A DNA stretch of 64,000 nucleotides, from NCBI GenBank assembly GCA_023954195.1, contig JAMLIK010000001.1:62001-126000 (forward strand), in the 5' to 3' direction. Origin of the DNA: Xanthobacteraceae bacterium (GTDB lineage: Bacteria; Pseudomonadota; Alphaproteobacteria; Rhizobiales; Xanthobacteraceae). Numbering within the stretch: the first letter of the stretch is position 1; every line of letters starts with the position of its first letter. Shown piece by piece: positions 48,614 to 57,518 of the stretch. Made by a program: the position numbers and the translations under genes. The notes under the pieces are model-generated. The model ran no database searches. It worked only from the letters and a program-made list of their open reading frames with translations, and was not told the origin of the DNA.

Positions 48614-49237
48614 ATGTACGAATGGACGGATGAACGGCTCGAAGCTCTCTCCACGCCCGAGTTGAAGAACCTGCTCGGCAATGCGGAGCGCAAGTCCGCC
48701 GACGATCTGGCCGCGCGATGCAAGGCGGTGCTGGAGGCGCGCAACGCGCTGAAGCCGAACCGCCTCGCCAAGCCGCGCACCGAACTCAAGGAATTCGAGC
48801 ACACGGTCGCCGACCAGATCGCCGCTGTCGGCAAGGAGATGGCGGCCAAATACGACCTCTCCGAGGAGACCGCCAAGGCGCGCTCGGCCGACGTCAAGGG
48901 TTTTCGCGCCCACAAGCTGCTCGACTCGCGTGGCTCGGCCAAGCTCGGCGGCATGCAGCGCGACGGCTCGGTGGCGATCGAGCGCTACATCTCCTACCGG
49001 CGCGGCAACGACACGGTTTATCTTGGCGTGTTCCTGCCCAAGGACGCCCCGCTGGAGGATCACGCCTTTCATGTGCTGGCGCCGGCGGCGCTGTTGTCGG
49101 GCGCAAAACCCGTCGCCGAGATCCGCCCGACAGCCACCGAGAAGCAGAAGCAGCCGGCCGGCAGCGGGCTTGCTTTCGCGGATCTGGCTTCGGCCGCCGT
49201 CGCCTTCGACGCCGCGCTTGCCAAGATCACCGCTTGA
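48614..49237 (+). CDS. Conserved hypothetical protein
   Basis: This 207-residue protein is soluble, with no signal peptide. The N-terminal 90 residues are helical and charged (EWTDERLEALSTPELKNLL, then ARCKAVLEARNALKP). The second part has a compact segment (KLLDSRGSAKLGGMQRDGSVAIERY, ISYRRGNDTVYLGVFLP). I do not recognise a family and assign no function. It lies in the guaB-guaA interval, behind an AT-rich leader. Confidence 0.8.
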   Translation: MYEWTDERLEALSTPELKNLLGNAERKSADDLAARCKAVLEARNALKPNRLAKPRTELKEFEHTVADQIAAVGKEMAAKYDLSEETAKARSADVKGFRAHKLLDSRGSAKLGGMQRDGSVAIERYISYRRGNDTVYLGVFLPKDAPLEDHAFHVLAPAALLSGAKPVAEIRPTATEKQKQPAGSGLAFADLASAAVAFDAALAKITA

Positions 49238-49299
49238 CGGCCAGACTGGCCGCTGCTCCCGCGCCAAGCTTCACCCGATACCTGCTACAGGAACCCGCG

Positions 49300-50334
49300 A
49301 TGACCCAATCCGCCAAGCGCATCGTTCTTGCGTCCCGCCCGGTCGGCGAGCCGACCCCGGCCAATTTCCGCATCGAGGATTACGCCGTGCCGACGCCGGG
49401 CGACGGCGAGGTGCTGCTGCGCACCGTCTGGCTGTCGCTCGATCCCTATATGCGCGGACGGATGGACGACGGCCCGTCCTATTCCGCGCCGGTGCCGATT
49501 GGCGGCGTGATGGAGGGTGGCACGGTCTGCGAGGTCGTGGCCTCCAACAACGCGAAGTTCGCCAAGGGCGACATCGTGCTCGCCCATATCGGCTGGCAGC
49601 AATACGGGCTGTCGGACGGCAAGGGCCTGCGCAAGATCGATCCCGCCATCGCCCCGATCTCGACGGCGGTGGGCATCCTCGGCATGCCGGGCATGACCGC
49701 CTATACCGGGCTTCTCGCCATCGGCAATCCGCAGCCGGGCGAGACGGTGGTGGTCGCCGCCGCCTCCGGCGCGGTCGGCTCGGCGGTCGGCCAGATCGCC
49801 AAGATCAAGGGCGCGCGGGCGGTCGGCATCGCCGGCGGCAAGGACAAGTGCGCTTACGTCAAGAACAACCTCGGCTTCGACGAATGCCTCGACCATCGCG
49901 ATCCCGACCTGCGGGCGCGGGTGAAGGAGGCTTGCCCGAACGGCATCGACGTCTATTTCGAGAACGTCGGCGGCAAGGTGTTCGACGCCGTGCTGCCGCG
50001 CTTTAACAATTTCGCGCGGATTCCGGTCTGTGGCCTGATCGCCGACTACAGCACCATCTTCAGCAAGGACACCCCGCCGCCGCCCTGGGCCAACACCATC
50101 ATGCGCCAGATCCTGGTCAAGCGGCTCAATTTCCGCGGCTTCATCGTCCGCGACTTCGCCGCGATGTATCCGGACTTCATCCGCGACATGTCGCAATGGC
50201 TGCGCGAGGGCAAGATCAAGCATCGCGAATTCGTCACCGAGGGACTGGAGAGCGCGCCGGCGGCCTTCATGGGGCTGCTCAAGGGCGCCAACTTCGGCAA
50301 GCAACTGGTCCGCGTCGGGCCGGACCGGACCTAG
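49300..50334 (+). CDS. NADP-dependent oxidoreductase, zinc-independent MDR family
   Basis: This 344-residue protein of the leukotriene B4 dehydrogenase/CurA type has RPVGEPTPANFRIEDY, SLDPYMRGRM, GMTAYTGLLAIG, the nucleotide loop VVAAASGAVGSAVGQIAKIKGARAVGIAGG, and DVYFENVGGKVFDAVLP. No zinc-binding cysteine cluster is visible. Such enzymes reduce double bonds of alpha,beta-unsaturated aldehydes or ketones with NADPH. AGGAA precedes the start. Confidence 0.92.
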   Translation: MTQSAKRIVLASRPVGEPTPANFRIEDYAVPTPGDGEVLLRTVWLSLDPYMRGRMDDGPSYSAPVPIGGVMEGGTVCEVVASNNAKFAKGDIVLAHIGWQQYGLSDGKGLRKIDPAIAPISTAVGILGMPGMTAYTGLLAIGNPQPGETVVVAAASGAVGSAVGQIAKIKGARAVGIAGGKDKCAYVKNNLGFDECLDHRDPDLRARVKEACPNGIDVYFENVGGKVFDAVLPRFNNFARIPVCGLIADYSTIFSKDTPPPPWANTIMRQILVKRLNFRGFIVRDFAAMYPDFIRDMSQWLREGKIKHREFVTEGLESAPAAFMGLLKGANFGKQLVRVGPDRT

Positions 50335-50362
50335 CGGATCGAGGCAGCAGCGAAAGACCGTC

Positions 50363-51667
50363 ATGACCCCCGGCGCACGGCTGGCCGCCGCCATCGAAGT
50401 CATTTCCGCCATCGACGCGCAGCGGGTCCCGGCGGCCAAGGCGCTGAAGGACTGGGGCACGGCGCATCGCTTCGCCGGCTCCGGCGATCGCGCCGCGATC
50501 TCCGGGCTGGTGTTCGACGTGCTGCGCCGCAAGGCATCCAGCGCATGGATCATGGACGCCGACACGCCACGCGCGCGGGTGTTCGGCATGATGAGGCTGG
50601 AGCGCGGCTTTTCCGCCGAGGCGCTGGCCGCGCTGTGCGACGGCTCGCGCTTCGCCCCCGATACGCTGACGCCGGCCGAGCGCCACGCCCTGACGGTGCG
50701 CACCGTCGAGGGCGCGCCGGCGCCGGTGGCCGGCGACTATCCGGAGTGGCTGGACGGCCACTTCACCGAGGCGTTTGGCGAGGCGCGCGTGGCGGAAACC
50801 GCCGCGATGGCGCGCCGCGCGCCGCTCGACCTGCGGGTCAACACCCTGAAATCCCGCCGCGAGAAGGCGCTGGCCTCGCTGACGCATCTCGGCGCGACGC
50901 CGACGCCGTGGTCGCCCTGGGGCCTGCGGATCAAGCTCGGTGCCGATGCCCGCAATCCCGGCATTCACGCCGAGGAGGAGTTTGTCAAAGGCGGCGTCGA
51001 GGTGCAGGACGAGGGGTCGCAGCTCGCGGCGCTGTTCTCGGCCGCGAAGGCTGGCGAGCAGGTGATCGACCTGTGCGCCGGCGCCGGCGGCAAGACCCTG
51101 GCGCTGGCGGCGATGATGCAGGGTCGGGGCCGCCTGATCGCCACCGACGACGACAAGCGCCAGCTCGCGCCGATCTTCGAGCGGCTGTCGCGCGCCGGCG
51201 TTCATAACGCCGAGGTGCGAGCGCCGAAGGGCGCCGCCGATCCGCTGGCCGACATCCGCGGCTCTGCTGACCTGGTGCTGATCGACGCGCCCTGCACCGG
51301 CACCGGGACCTGGCGGCGCAATCCCGACGCCAAGTGGCGCATCCGCCCCGGCGCGCTGGCGGTGCGGCTGAAGGCGCAGGCCGAGGTGCTGGACCGCGCC
51401 GTGGCGCTGGTGAAGCCGGGCGGCCGCATCGTCTACGTCACCTGCTCGGTGCTGCCGGCCGAGAACAACGCGCAGGTGCGGGCCTTTCTGAGCCGCCAGC
51501 CGGGGTTTTCGGCGGCGCCCTCGGCGCAGGTCGCGGGTCCGTTATGGGACAAGAGCGAAAATTTCCTCAAGGTCGTTCTGCAAAGCCCGGAGGGGCTTTT
51601 GATGACCCCGCGCCGCACCGGCACCGATGGCTTCTTCGTTGCGGTGCTGACCCGCAACTCGGGCTGA
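50363..51667 (+). CDS. RsmB/NOP family rRNA (cytosine-C5) methyltransferase
   Basis: This 434-residue protein has an N-terminal NusB-like helical region ([13 protein letters not shown]...[16 protein letters not shown]) followed by a SAM-dependent methyltransferase domain: [38 protein letters not shown] with the release cysteine, and [16 protein letters not shown] with the catalytic cysteine. This architecture matches 16S rRNA m5C967 methyltransferase RsmB, though close paralogs exist. It lies between the oxidoreductase and guaA. Confidence 0.92.
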   Translation: MTPGARLAAAIEVISAIDAQRVPAAKALKDWGTAHRFAGSGDRAAISGLVFDVLRRKASSAWIMDADTPRARVFGMMRLERGFSAEALAALCDGSRFAPDTLTPAERHALTVRTVEGAPAPVAGDYPEWLDGHFTEAFGEARVAETAAMARRAPLDLRVNTLKSRREKALASLTHLGATPTPWSPWGLRIKLGADARNPGIHAEEEFVKGGVEVQDEGSQLAALFSAAKAGEQVIDLCAGAGGKTLALAAMMQGRGRLIATDDDKRQLAPIFERLSRAGVHNAEVRAPKGAADPLADIRGSADLVLIDAPCTGTGTWRRNPDAKWRIRPGALAVRLKAQAEVLDRAVALVKPGGRIVYVTCSVLPAENNAQVRAFLSRQPGFSAAPSAQVAGPLWDKSENFLKVVLQSPEGLLMTPRRTGTDGFFVAVLTRNSG

Positions 51668-51731
51668 AAATCCCGCCGATAAGCCGGGTCGCGGCATTGC
51701 GGGCGCGCGGTCGCTCGCGTATCTCCAGCCC

Positions 51732-53342
51732 ATGACAGCACAGAGCCAGACCAACCCGGCGGCCATGGACATCGCGGCCGCGCATGAAAAAATTCTCATT
51801 GTCGATTTCGGATCGCAGGTAACGCAACTGATCGCGCGGCGAGTGCGCGAGGAGGGCGTCTATTCCGAGATCGTGCCGTTCCAGAAGGCGGAGGCCGCCT
51901 TCCGCGAGATGAAGCCCAGGGGCGTGATCCTGTCCGGCGGCCCGGCCTCGGTGCTGGACGCCGACGCGCCCGCCGCGCCGATGACCATCCTCACCGCCGG
52001 CGTGCCGGTGCTCGGCATCTGCTACGGCGAGCAGACCATGGCCCAGCAACTCGGCGGCACCGTCGAGGCCGGCCACCATCGCGAGTTCGGCCGCGCCGCC
52101 ATCGAGGTGATCGACGATTGCGCGCTGTTCGACGGCGTCTGGGAGAAGGGCGGCAGCTATGACGTCTGGATGAGCCACGGCGACCGCGTCACCCGATTGC
52201 CGCAAGGTTTTCGCGCGGTGGCGCGCGCGCAAGGCTCGCCGATCTCGGTGATCGCGGACGATACGCGAAAATTCTACGCGATGCAGTTTCACCCCGAAGT
52301 CGCGCACACGCCGGACGGCGCAAGACTGTTGCGCAACTTCGTGCGCAAGGTGGTCGGGCTCAAGGGCGACTGGACCATGCGCGCCTTCCGCGCGGAAGCG
52401 GTTGAGAAGATCCGCGCGCAGGTCGGCTCGGGCCGCGTGATCTGCGGGTTGTCCGGTGGCGTCGATTCATCGGTCGCGGCGATCCTGATCCACGAGGCGA
52501 TCGGCGAGCAACTCACCTGCGTGTTCGTCGATCACGGCATGCTGCGGAAAGACGAGGCCAAAAGCGTCGTCGACCTGTTCCGCCATCACTACAACATCCC
52601 GCTGGTGCATGTGGATGCCTCGCAACAATTCCTCGGCGAACTCGATGGCGTCACCGATCCGGAAGCCAAGCGCAAGACCATCGGCCGGCTGTTCATCGAC
52701 GTGTTCGAGGCGGAAGCAAAAAAGATCGCAGCCTTGGGAAAGGGATCGGCGGACTTCCTGGCGCAGGGCACACTCTATCCCGACGTAATCGAAAGCGTGT
52801 CGTTCACCGGCGGCCCCTCGGTGACCATCAAGTCGCATCATAATGTCGGCGGGCTGCCGGCGCGCATGAATATGCAACTGGTCGAGCCGCTGCGCGAATT
52901 GTTCAAGGACGAGGTGCGCGCGCTCGGGCGCGAACTCGGCCTGCCGGACGTCTTCGTCGGCCGCCATCCGTTTCCGGGGCCGGGGCTCGCGATCCGCTGC
53001 CCCGGCGTAATCACCCGCGAAAAACTCGACATTCTGCGCGAAGCGGACGCGATCTATATCGACCAGATCCGCAAGGCCGGGCTTTACGATGTGATCTGGC
53101 AAGCCTTCGCCGTGCTGCTGCCGGTGAAGACGGTCGGCGTGATGGGCGACAGCCGCACCTACGACTACGTCGTCGGCCTGCGCGCGGTGACCTCGACCGA
53201 CGGCATGACCGCGGATTTCTACCCGTTCGACATGAAATTCCTCGGCCAAACCGCGACCCGCATCATCAACGAGGTGAGAGGCGTCAACCGTGTGGTCTAT
53301 GACGTGACGTCGAAACCGCCGGGGACGATCGAGTGGGAATGA
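51732..53342 (+). CDS. guaA: GMP synthase (glutamine-hydrolysing)
   Basis: This 536-residue enzyme converts XMP to GMP. The N-terminal class I glutaminase domain has its cysteine at about residue 97 ([16 protein letters not shown]) and histidine in [10 protein letters not shown]. The ATP-pyrophosphatase domain has [19 protein letters not shown] near residue 238. The C-terminal dimerisation domain ends in the highly conserved PPGTIEWE. An integrase gene starts 315 bases after the stop; the 3' end of guaA is a known insertion target for genomic islands. Confidence 0.96.
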   Translation: MTAQSQTNPAAMDIAAAHEKILIVDFGSQVTQLIARRVREEGVYSEIVPFQKAEAAFREMKPRGVILSGGPASVLDADAPAAPMTILTAGVPVLGICYGEQTMAQQLGGTVEAGHHREFGRAAIEVIDDCALFDGVWEKGGSYDVWMSHGDRVTRLPQGFRAVARAQGSPISVIADDTRKFYAMQFHPEVAHTPDGARLLRNFVRKVVGLKGDWTMRAFRAEAVEKIRAQVGSGRVICGLSGGVDSSVAAILIHEAIGEQLTCVFVDHGMLRKDEAKSVVDLFRHHYNIPLVHVDASQQFLGELDGVTDPEAKRKTIGRLFIDVFEAEAKKIAALGKGSADFLAQGTLYPDVIESVSFTGGPSVTIKSHHNVGGLPARMNMQLVEPLRELFKDEVRALGRELGLPDVFVGRHPFPGPGLAIRCPGVITREKLDILREADAIYIDQIRKAGLYDVIWQAFAVLLPVKTVGVMGDSRTYDYVVGLRAVTSTDGMTADFYPFDMKFLGQTATRIINEVRGVNRVVYDVTSKPPGTIEWE

Positions 53343-53657
53343 AAATACGTCATCAACGGGCTATCGGCCACTATCGATAATACTATCTAAGCCTTTGAAA
53401 GTTAAATAGATTTATCTCATTCGCTATCGCTCGCTATCGCCCCTAAGCGGCACCTTTTGACGGTAATTCTGACGGTATGCGTTTTCTCGCTCGGGCAAAT
53501 TTATGACGATACCGTCAGCCTAAAATCCCCAAGTAACCCCTCAAAAATCGACCTATCTAATTGAATCATAACGGTTATTTTGTTGATTTGACGGTATCGC
53601 TTTTGACGGTAAAATTGACCTCGAAATTGCAGTTTATATCGTCAACGAGGCCGTATT
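53343..53657. other. Low-GC gap between guaA and the integrase; likely attachment region with repeated octamers
   Basis: This 315-base segment is far richer in A and T than its surroundings. It contains TGACGGTA four times on the plus strand (53458, 53470, 53589 and 53604) and once inverted as TACCGTCA (53510), plus a repeated CGCTATCG pair. Such spaced copies look like arm-type recombinase or excisionase sites. The core attachment site would be in or at the end of guaA. No matching second copy of the guaA end was found downstream in the window. Confidence 0.6.
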
Positions 53658-54914
53658 ATGCTGACCGATCTGGCTCTCAAAAGGCTGAAATCAAAGGATA
53701 AATCATACAAGATTGCCGATCGTGACGGTATGTATGCTTCTGTCGCGGAAACAGGGCAAATCACGTTCCGATATGATTATCGCCTCAACGGCCGGCGCGA
53801 GACCTTGACCATAGGCCGGTATGGCGAGGACGGCATTTCACTCGCAGAAGCTCGCGAACGCTGCATGGCGGCGCGCAAGCTCGTCGCAGACGGCATTTCA
53901 CCGGCTCATGAAAAGAAGCGGGAGAAGCGCCGCAACGCGATCACGCGAAACTTTGGTGCTGTCGGCAATGTATGGCTCAAAGAGGCCCGCATGGCCGAAA
54001 GCACGCGGTCGATGCGCAAATCCATCCTCGACCGCGATATTCTCCCGGCCTGGAAGAACCGGCTCCTAACCGAGATTACCGCGGAGGATTTGCGCCAGCT
54101 CTGCGCAAAGGTGAAGGAGCGCGGAGCGCCGGCAACGGCTGTCCACGTTCGCGATATCGTCAAGCAGATTTTCGGCTTTGCCATTCTCAACGGCGAGAAG
54201 GTGCCCAATCCCGCCGACGAGGTGGGACCGGCCTCGATCGCGACGTTCCAACCTAAGGACCGGGCGCTATCACCTTCCGAAATCCGGATCATGCTCCAGC
54301 AGCTTGAGCATGTGCCCACTTTGCCGACCATCCGTCTTGGCCTTCGGTTGATCCTGCTGACGATGGTGCGCAAGAGTGAACTGACAGACGCGGTGTGGGA
54401 CGAGGTTGATTTCGAGAGCGCTGTTTGGACCATTCCGAAAGAGCGCATGAAGCGATCCAAAGCGCACAACGTCTACCTGTCTCAGCAATCGCTCGACATC
54501 ATGATCGCCCTGAAAACCTGCGCGGGAAATTCACGCTACCTTCTACCGTCGCGCTACGATGCGGATGCGCCAATGTCGCGGGCGACGTTCAACCGCATAA
54601 CAACGGCCGTGGTCACGCGCGCCAAGAAAGAGGGGCAACCGCTCGACCCGTTCACGGTCCACGATCTACGGCGCACCGGCTCGACGCTTTTGAATGAGCT
54701 TGGTTTCAATCGCGACTGGATCGAAAAATGTCTGGCCCATGAGGACAGCCACTCGTCGCGCGGCGTCTACAACAAGGCCGAATATGAGCCTCAGCGCCGG
54801 CACATGCTTCAGGAGTGGGCGGATATGGTGGATGCCTGGGCGAACGGAAAGAAGCGGATTCCAACGCTGTTTCCGCCAGAGCTGCAATTCATGCCTGCGG
54901 AGATTTCGCCCTGA
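53658..54914 (+). CDS. Tyrosine-type site-specific integrase (P4-like)
   Basis: This 418-residue recombinase has an N-terminal arm-binding domain (DLALKRLKSKDKSYKIADRDG, LTIGRYGEDGISLAEAR), a SAM-like core-binding domain, and a catalytic domain with arginine in LLTMVRKSEL (about 238), HxxR in TVHDLRRTGSTLL (about 336-340) and a histidine-tyrosine end in LAHEDSHSSRGVYNKAEY (about 358-372). It would integrate and excise an island at the guaA end. Codon use and GC are lower than in the neighbours, consistent with transfer. An AlpA-like gene converges on it with 26 bases of overlap. Confidence 0.94.
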   Translation: MLTDLALKRLKSKDKSYKIADRDGMYASVAETGQITFRYDYRLNGRRETLTIGRYGEDGISLAEARERCMAARKLVADGISPAHEKKREKRRNAITRNFGAVGNVWLKEARMAESTRSMRKSILDRDILPAWKNRLLTEITAEDLRQLCAKVKERGAPATAVHVRDIVKQIFGFAILNGEKVPNPADEVGPASIATFQPKDRALSPSEIRIMLQQLEHVPTLPTIRLGLRLILLTMVRKSELTDAVWDEVDFESAVWTIPKERMKRSKAHNVYLSQQSLDIMIALKTCAGNSRYLLPSRYDADAPMSRATFNRITTAVVTRAKKEGQPLDPFTVHDLRRTGSTLLNELGFNRDWIEKCLAHEDSHSSRGVYNKAEYEPQRRHMLQEWADMVDAWANGKKRIPTLFPPELQFMPAEISP

Positions 54915-55155
54915 CAGGCCGCGTCTTCCGTAGCCGCACGTCGGGACCGCAGGTCCGTTCGGCCGTGCTTCCCGCCGAGGCCAGGCGTCGGTCCTCAAGC
55001 CATTGCTCGACCTCGCCGAGATCCCATACAACGCAGCGCGGCGTAAGGAAAAACCGCTTCGGAAACTCGCCACGCTGCTCCATCTCGTAAATCGTCGTGT
55101 CGGCCAACGGGACGATCCGGTGCAGCTCCGGCCGTCTGATAGCCCTCTTTGACAA
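54889..55155 (-). CDS. AlpA-family phage/island transcriptional regulator
   Basis: This protein of about 88 residues has one winged-helix-like region: RRPELHRIVPLADTTIYEMEQRG, FPKRFFLTPRCVVWDLGEVEQWLEDRR, which is the AlpA/excisionase signature. A TTG start is the first available; the true start may differ. AlpA proteins usually activate or assist excision by the cognate integrase. Here it converges with and overlaps the integrase gene, whereas islands often have both on one strand. Its basic tail (VRLRKTRPVRAKSP) overlaps the integrase coding end. Confidence 0.75.
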   Translation of the reverse strand: MSKRAIRRPELHRIVPLADTTIYEMEQRGEFPKRFFLTPRCVVWDLGEVEQWLEDRRLASAGSTAERTCGPDVRLRKTRPVRAKSPQA

Positions 55156-55216
55156 TGATTCAGGCGGAGTAAATCGTACTAGGCTCCAAACCCGATCAGA
55201 GTATTGAGGTTATGTG

Positions 55217-56080
55217 TCAATCGGCATTGAACTTTGACCCCGTATCGGCGTCCAATTTTGACCCCTTTGCGCGGCGTGGTTTGAGGGTAGCGCTCGGCTC
55301 GTCGGAGCTGGCCGGGATTGCGGAGACGAGACGAGCGCGGGCGGCGTGATCGTCGTCGCGGCTTTTGAAGCGCCAGCTGTCGTTGCCGGTTTCAACGATG
55401 TCGCAGTGGAGGGTCAACCGGTCGAGCAGCGCGGTGGTCATCTTGGCGTCGCCGAACACGCTGGGCCATTCGCCGAAGGCGAGATTGGTGGTGACGATGA
55501 CGGAAGCGCGCTCATAGAGCCGACTGACGAGGTGGAACAGAAGCTGGCGACCGGATTGGGCAAAGGGCAGATATCCGAGTTCGTCCAGCACGATGAAGTC
55601 CATCCGGGTCAGATGTTCGGCAAGCCGGCCCTGACGTCCGTTACGGGTCTCGACCTCAAGGCGATTGACGAGGTCGACCACGTTGTAGAAGCGGCCGCGG
55701 GCGCCGGATCGGATGCAGCTTCTGGCGATTGCGATGGCCAGGTGGGTTTTGCCTGTGCCGGTGCCGCCGACGAGCACGACGTTGCGCTGCTGGGCGATGA
55801 AGCCGCCGCCGGCGAGATCGTTGACGAGCGTCTGATTGATCGGCGTGCCTTCGAACTGGAAGTCGTCGAGATCCTTGGCCAACGGCAGCTTGGCGATGGT
55901 GAGCTGGTACTTGATCGACCGCGCCTGCTTCTCGTTGATCTCGGCGCTGAGCAGGTCTCCGACGATGTGCTGAGGTTCGTGCTGGCGCTTGACCGCCGTC
56001 GCCATGATCTCGTCGAAGGCAGCCCTCATGCCGTAAAGTTTGAGCTCACCCATGAGGTCGAAGATTTGGGTTCGTTCCAT
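55217..56080 (-). CDS. istB: IS21-family transposition helper ATPase
   Basis: This 287-residue AAA+ ATPase is related to DnaC. It has Walker [19 protein letters not shown], Walker [15 protein letters not shown] and sensor-like [18 protein letters not shown]. Its start ATG shares bases with the istA stop (ATGA), as in intact IS21 elements. The stop lies inside the terminal repeat. It appears intact but lacks a functional partner nearby. Confidence 0.93.
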   Translation of the reverse strand: MERTQIFDLMGELKLYGMRAAFDEIMATAVKRQHEPQHIVGDLLSAEINEKQARSIKYQLTIAKLPLAKDLDDFQFEGTPINQTLVNDLAGGGFIAQQRNVVLVGGTGTGKTHLAIAIARSCIRSGARGRFYNVVDLVNRLEVETRNGRQGRLAEHLTRMDFIVLDELGYLPFAQSGRQLLFHLVSRLYERASVIVTTNLAFGEWPSVFGDAKMTTALLDRLTLHCDIVETGNDSWRFKSRDDDHAARARLVSAIPASSDEPSATLKPRRAKGSKLDADTGSKFNAD

Positions 56081-56535
56081 CAGATAATCCTCCGGAGGTT
56101 GTCGTAGCGGGCACAATCGGCGATCGGCGCATGGCGGAGCGTCAGTGCCGCCGGCGTCATGATGTTGGCCGGCGGGGCGGGCTCACGCTGGCGGGCCAGG
56201 ATGTTGAGAATGACGTCAGCGGAATGGAGGCCGTGACCAAGCGCCTCCGTGCAGGCGGCTTCGACCGCCGACAAACCGTCCGTCAGCACCGCATTGAGGA
56301 TGTCGACCATCTGCCGATTGCCGTCGTCGGTGCTGGCGAGCTTGCGCCGGATGCGCTCGATCGCGGCCGGCAACACCCAGTCCTTGAAGGGGTGCGCCGT
56401 TGCGCAACGCCCCGGGCTTGCGCGCGAGCACCGGCACGTAGTGCCAGGGATCGTAGGTCGTCTCGCCGCGTCCGAACGACCGCGGATGCTCCGCGACGAT
56501 CCGTCCATCCTGACGGATGACGATACGGCCGGCAT
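56080..56535 (-). pseudogene. istA: IS21 transposase remnant (3' part, frameshifted)
   Basis: Only the C-terminal region of IstA remains. One frame reads RIVIRQDGRIVAEHPRSFG, YDPWHYVPVLARKPGALRNGAP. An extra C in a CCCC run near 56,390 moves the frame, and FKDWVLPAAIERIRRKLAST...[16 protein letters not shown] continues to the stop. The catalytic core is absent. The 5' break coincides with the break of the CoA-ligase gene on the other strand. Confidence 0.85.
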
Positions 56536-57465
56536 TGCATCATTACCGCCGCGGCGTTCGTCGGGGCGCAGGTCTGGATCGACGGGACCTTCAAGGCCGA
56601 CCGTTGGCTCGATCGCGTCCGTGAGGCAGGGGCCACCGTGACGGTCAGTCACGGCCCCCTGCTTGAGATGATCCATGCGCAGGAGCCACGGCCCGACGAC
56701 GCCGATAATCCGCTCACCCGCATCGGAACGGCGCCTTTTCCCAAGCATATCGCCGCCGCCTTCGAGCAACGGTTCGGCCTCAAGGGCAGGGAGTCGTGGG
56801 GCATGACCGAGGTCGGCATCCCATGCTCCCATCCTCTTGACGAGCCGCTGCGTCCGGGCTCCTGCGGCAAGGTGTTGAGCGATTGGTTCGAGGTCCGGGT
56901 GGTCGATCCCGACACCGACGAGGAGCGCAAGCCCGGCGAAGTCGGTGAGATCGTCGTGCGCTCGAAGCAGCCCTGGATGCTCATGCAGGGCTATTTCGGG
57001 CGGCCGGACGCGACCGTGGAGTCGTGGCGCAATCTCTGGTTCCATAGCGGCGACAGCGGTTATGTCGACGAGGAGGGCTGGTTCTATTTCGTCGATCGGA
57101 TGAAGGACCGGATCCGCCGCCGTGCGGAAAACATTTCCTCCTATGACATCGAAGTCGCCGCGCAGCGGTTCGAAGGGGTGTTGGAATGCGCCGCTGTCGG
57201 AGTCCCTTCCGAGTTCGCAGGCGATCACGACGTGAAGCTCAGTCTGGTGACGGTTCCGGGCGCGCGCGTTCAGCCGGAGGCGCTGATCGCCTTCCTCGCC
57301 AAGGCGTTACCGCATCACATGGTGCCGCGCTACGTGGAAATCCTCGAAACCCTGCCGCGGACGCCAACCTTCAAGATCCAGAAGTCGGTCCTGCGGCAAA
57401 CCGGGGTCACCCCGCAAACGTGGGACCGCAAGGCAGCGGGAATTGTTTTGCGAACACTCTCGTGA
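56536..57465 (+). pseudogene. AMP-dependent CoA ligase, 5' half missing (CaiC-like)
   Basis: About 310 codons remain of a normal length near 500. The reading frame enters at the IS21 junction (IITAAAFVGAQVWIDG). It keeps SWGMTEVGIPCSHP, HSGDSGYVDEEGWFYFVDRMKDRIRRRAENIS and the C-terminal lysine in TPTFKIQKSVLR. The ATP P-loop (SSGTTGxPK type) is lost, so the protein could not adenylate a substrate. A GTG at 56638 might still be used. It lies 53 bases before an intact acyl-CoA dehydrogenase, with which it probably formed an operon. Truncation by IS-linked deletion is the likeliest cause. Confidence 0.85.
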
Positions 57466-57518
57466 CGCGGCGATGTCTTCCGCACGCGAGTCAACAAGTT
57501 AACCCATAGGACAAGGCC

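Larger units (their letters stand above)
55215..56535 (-). mobile_element. IS21-family insertion sequence fragment (right end, istB, 3' part of istA)
   Basis: The right terminus starts TGTCAATCGG at 55215 and contains two related subterminal blocks each ending TTTGACCCC or TTTTGACCCC (55215-55241 and 55242-55265), the layout of IS21-family ends. Then come a complete istB and the last ~150 codons of istA. The left end and most of istA are missing, so the element cannot move by itself. Confidence 0.85.

Noticed and set aside
53343-53657. CRISPR-like array before the integrase
   Set aside because: The repeated unit is only 8 bases and the spacing is irregular; no cas genes are present.
56650-57228. 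Upstream part of a 382-codon minus-strand frame that ends in the istA remnant
   Set aside because: Only the last part (56080 to about 56535) is IstA-like. The rest is antisense to the truncated CoA ligase, so it is not a fused gene.
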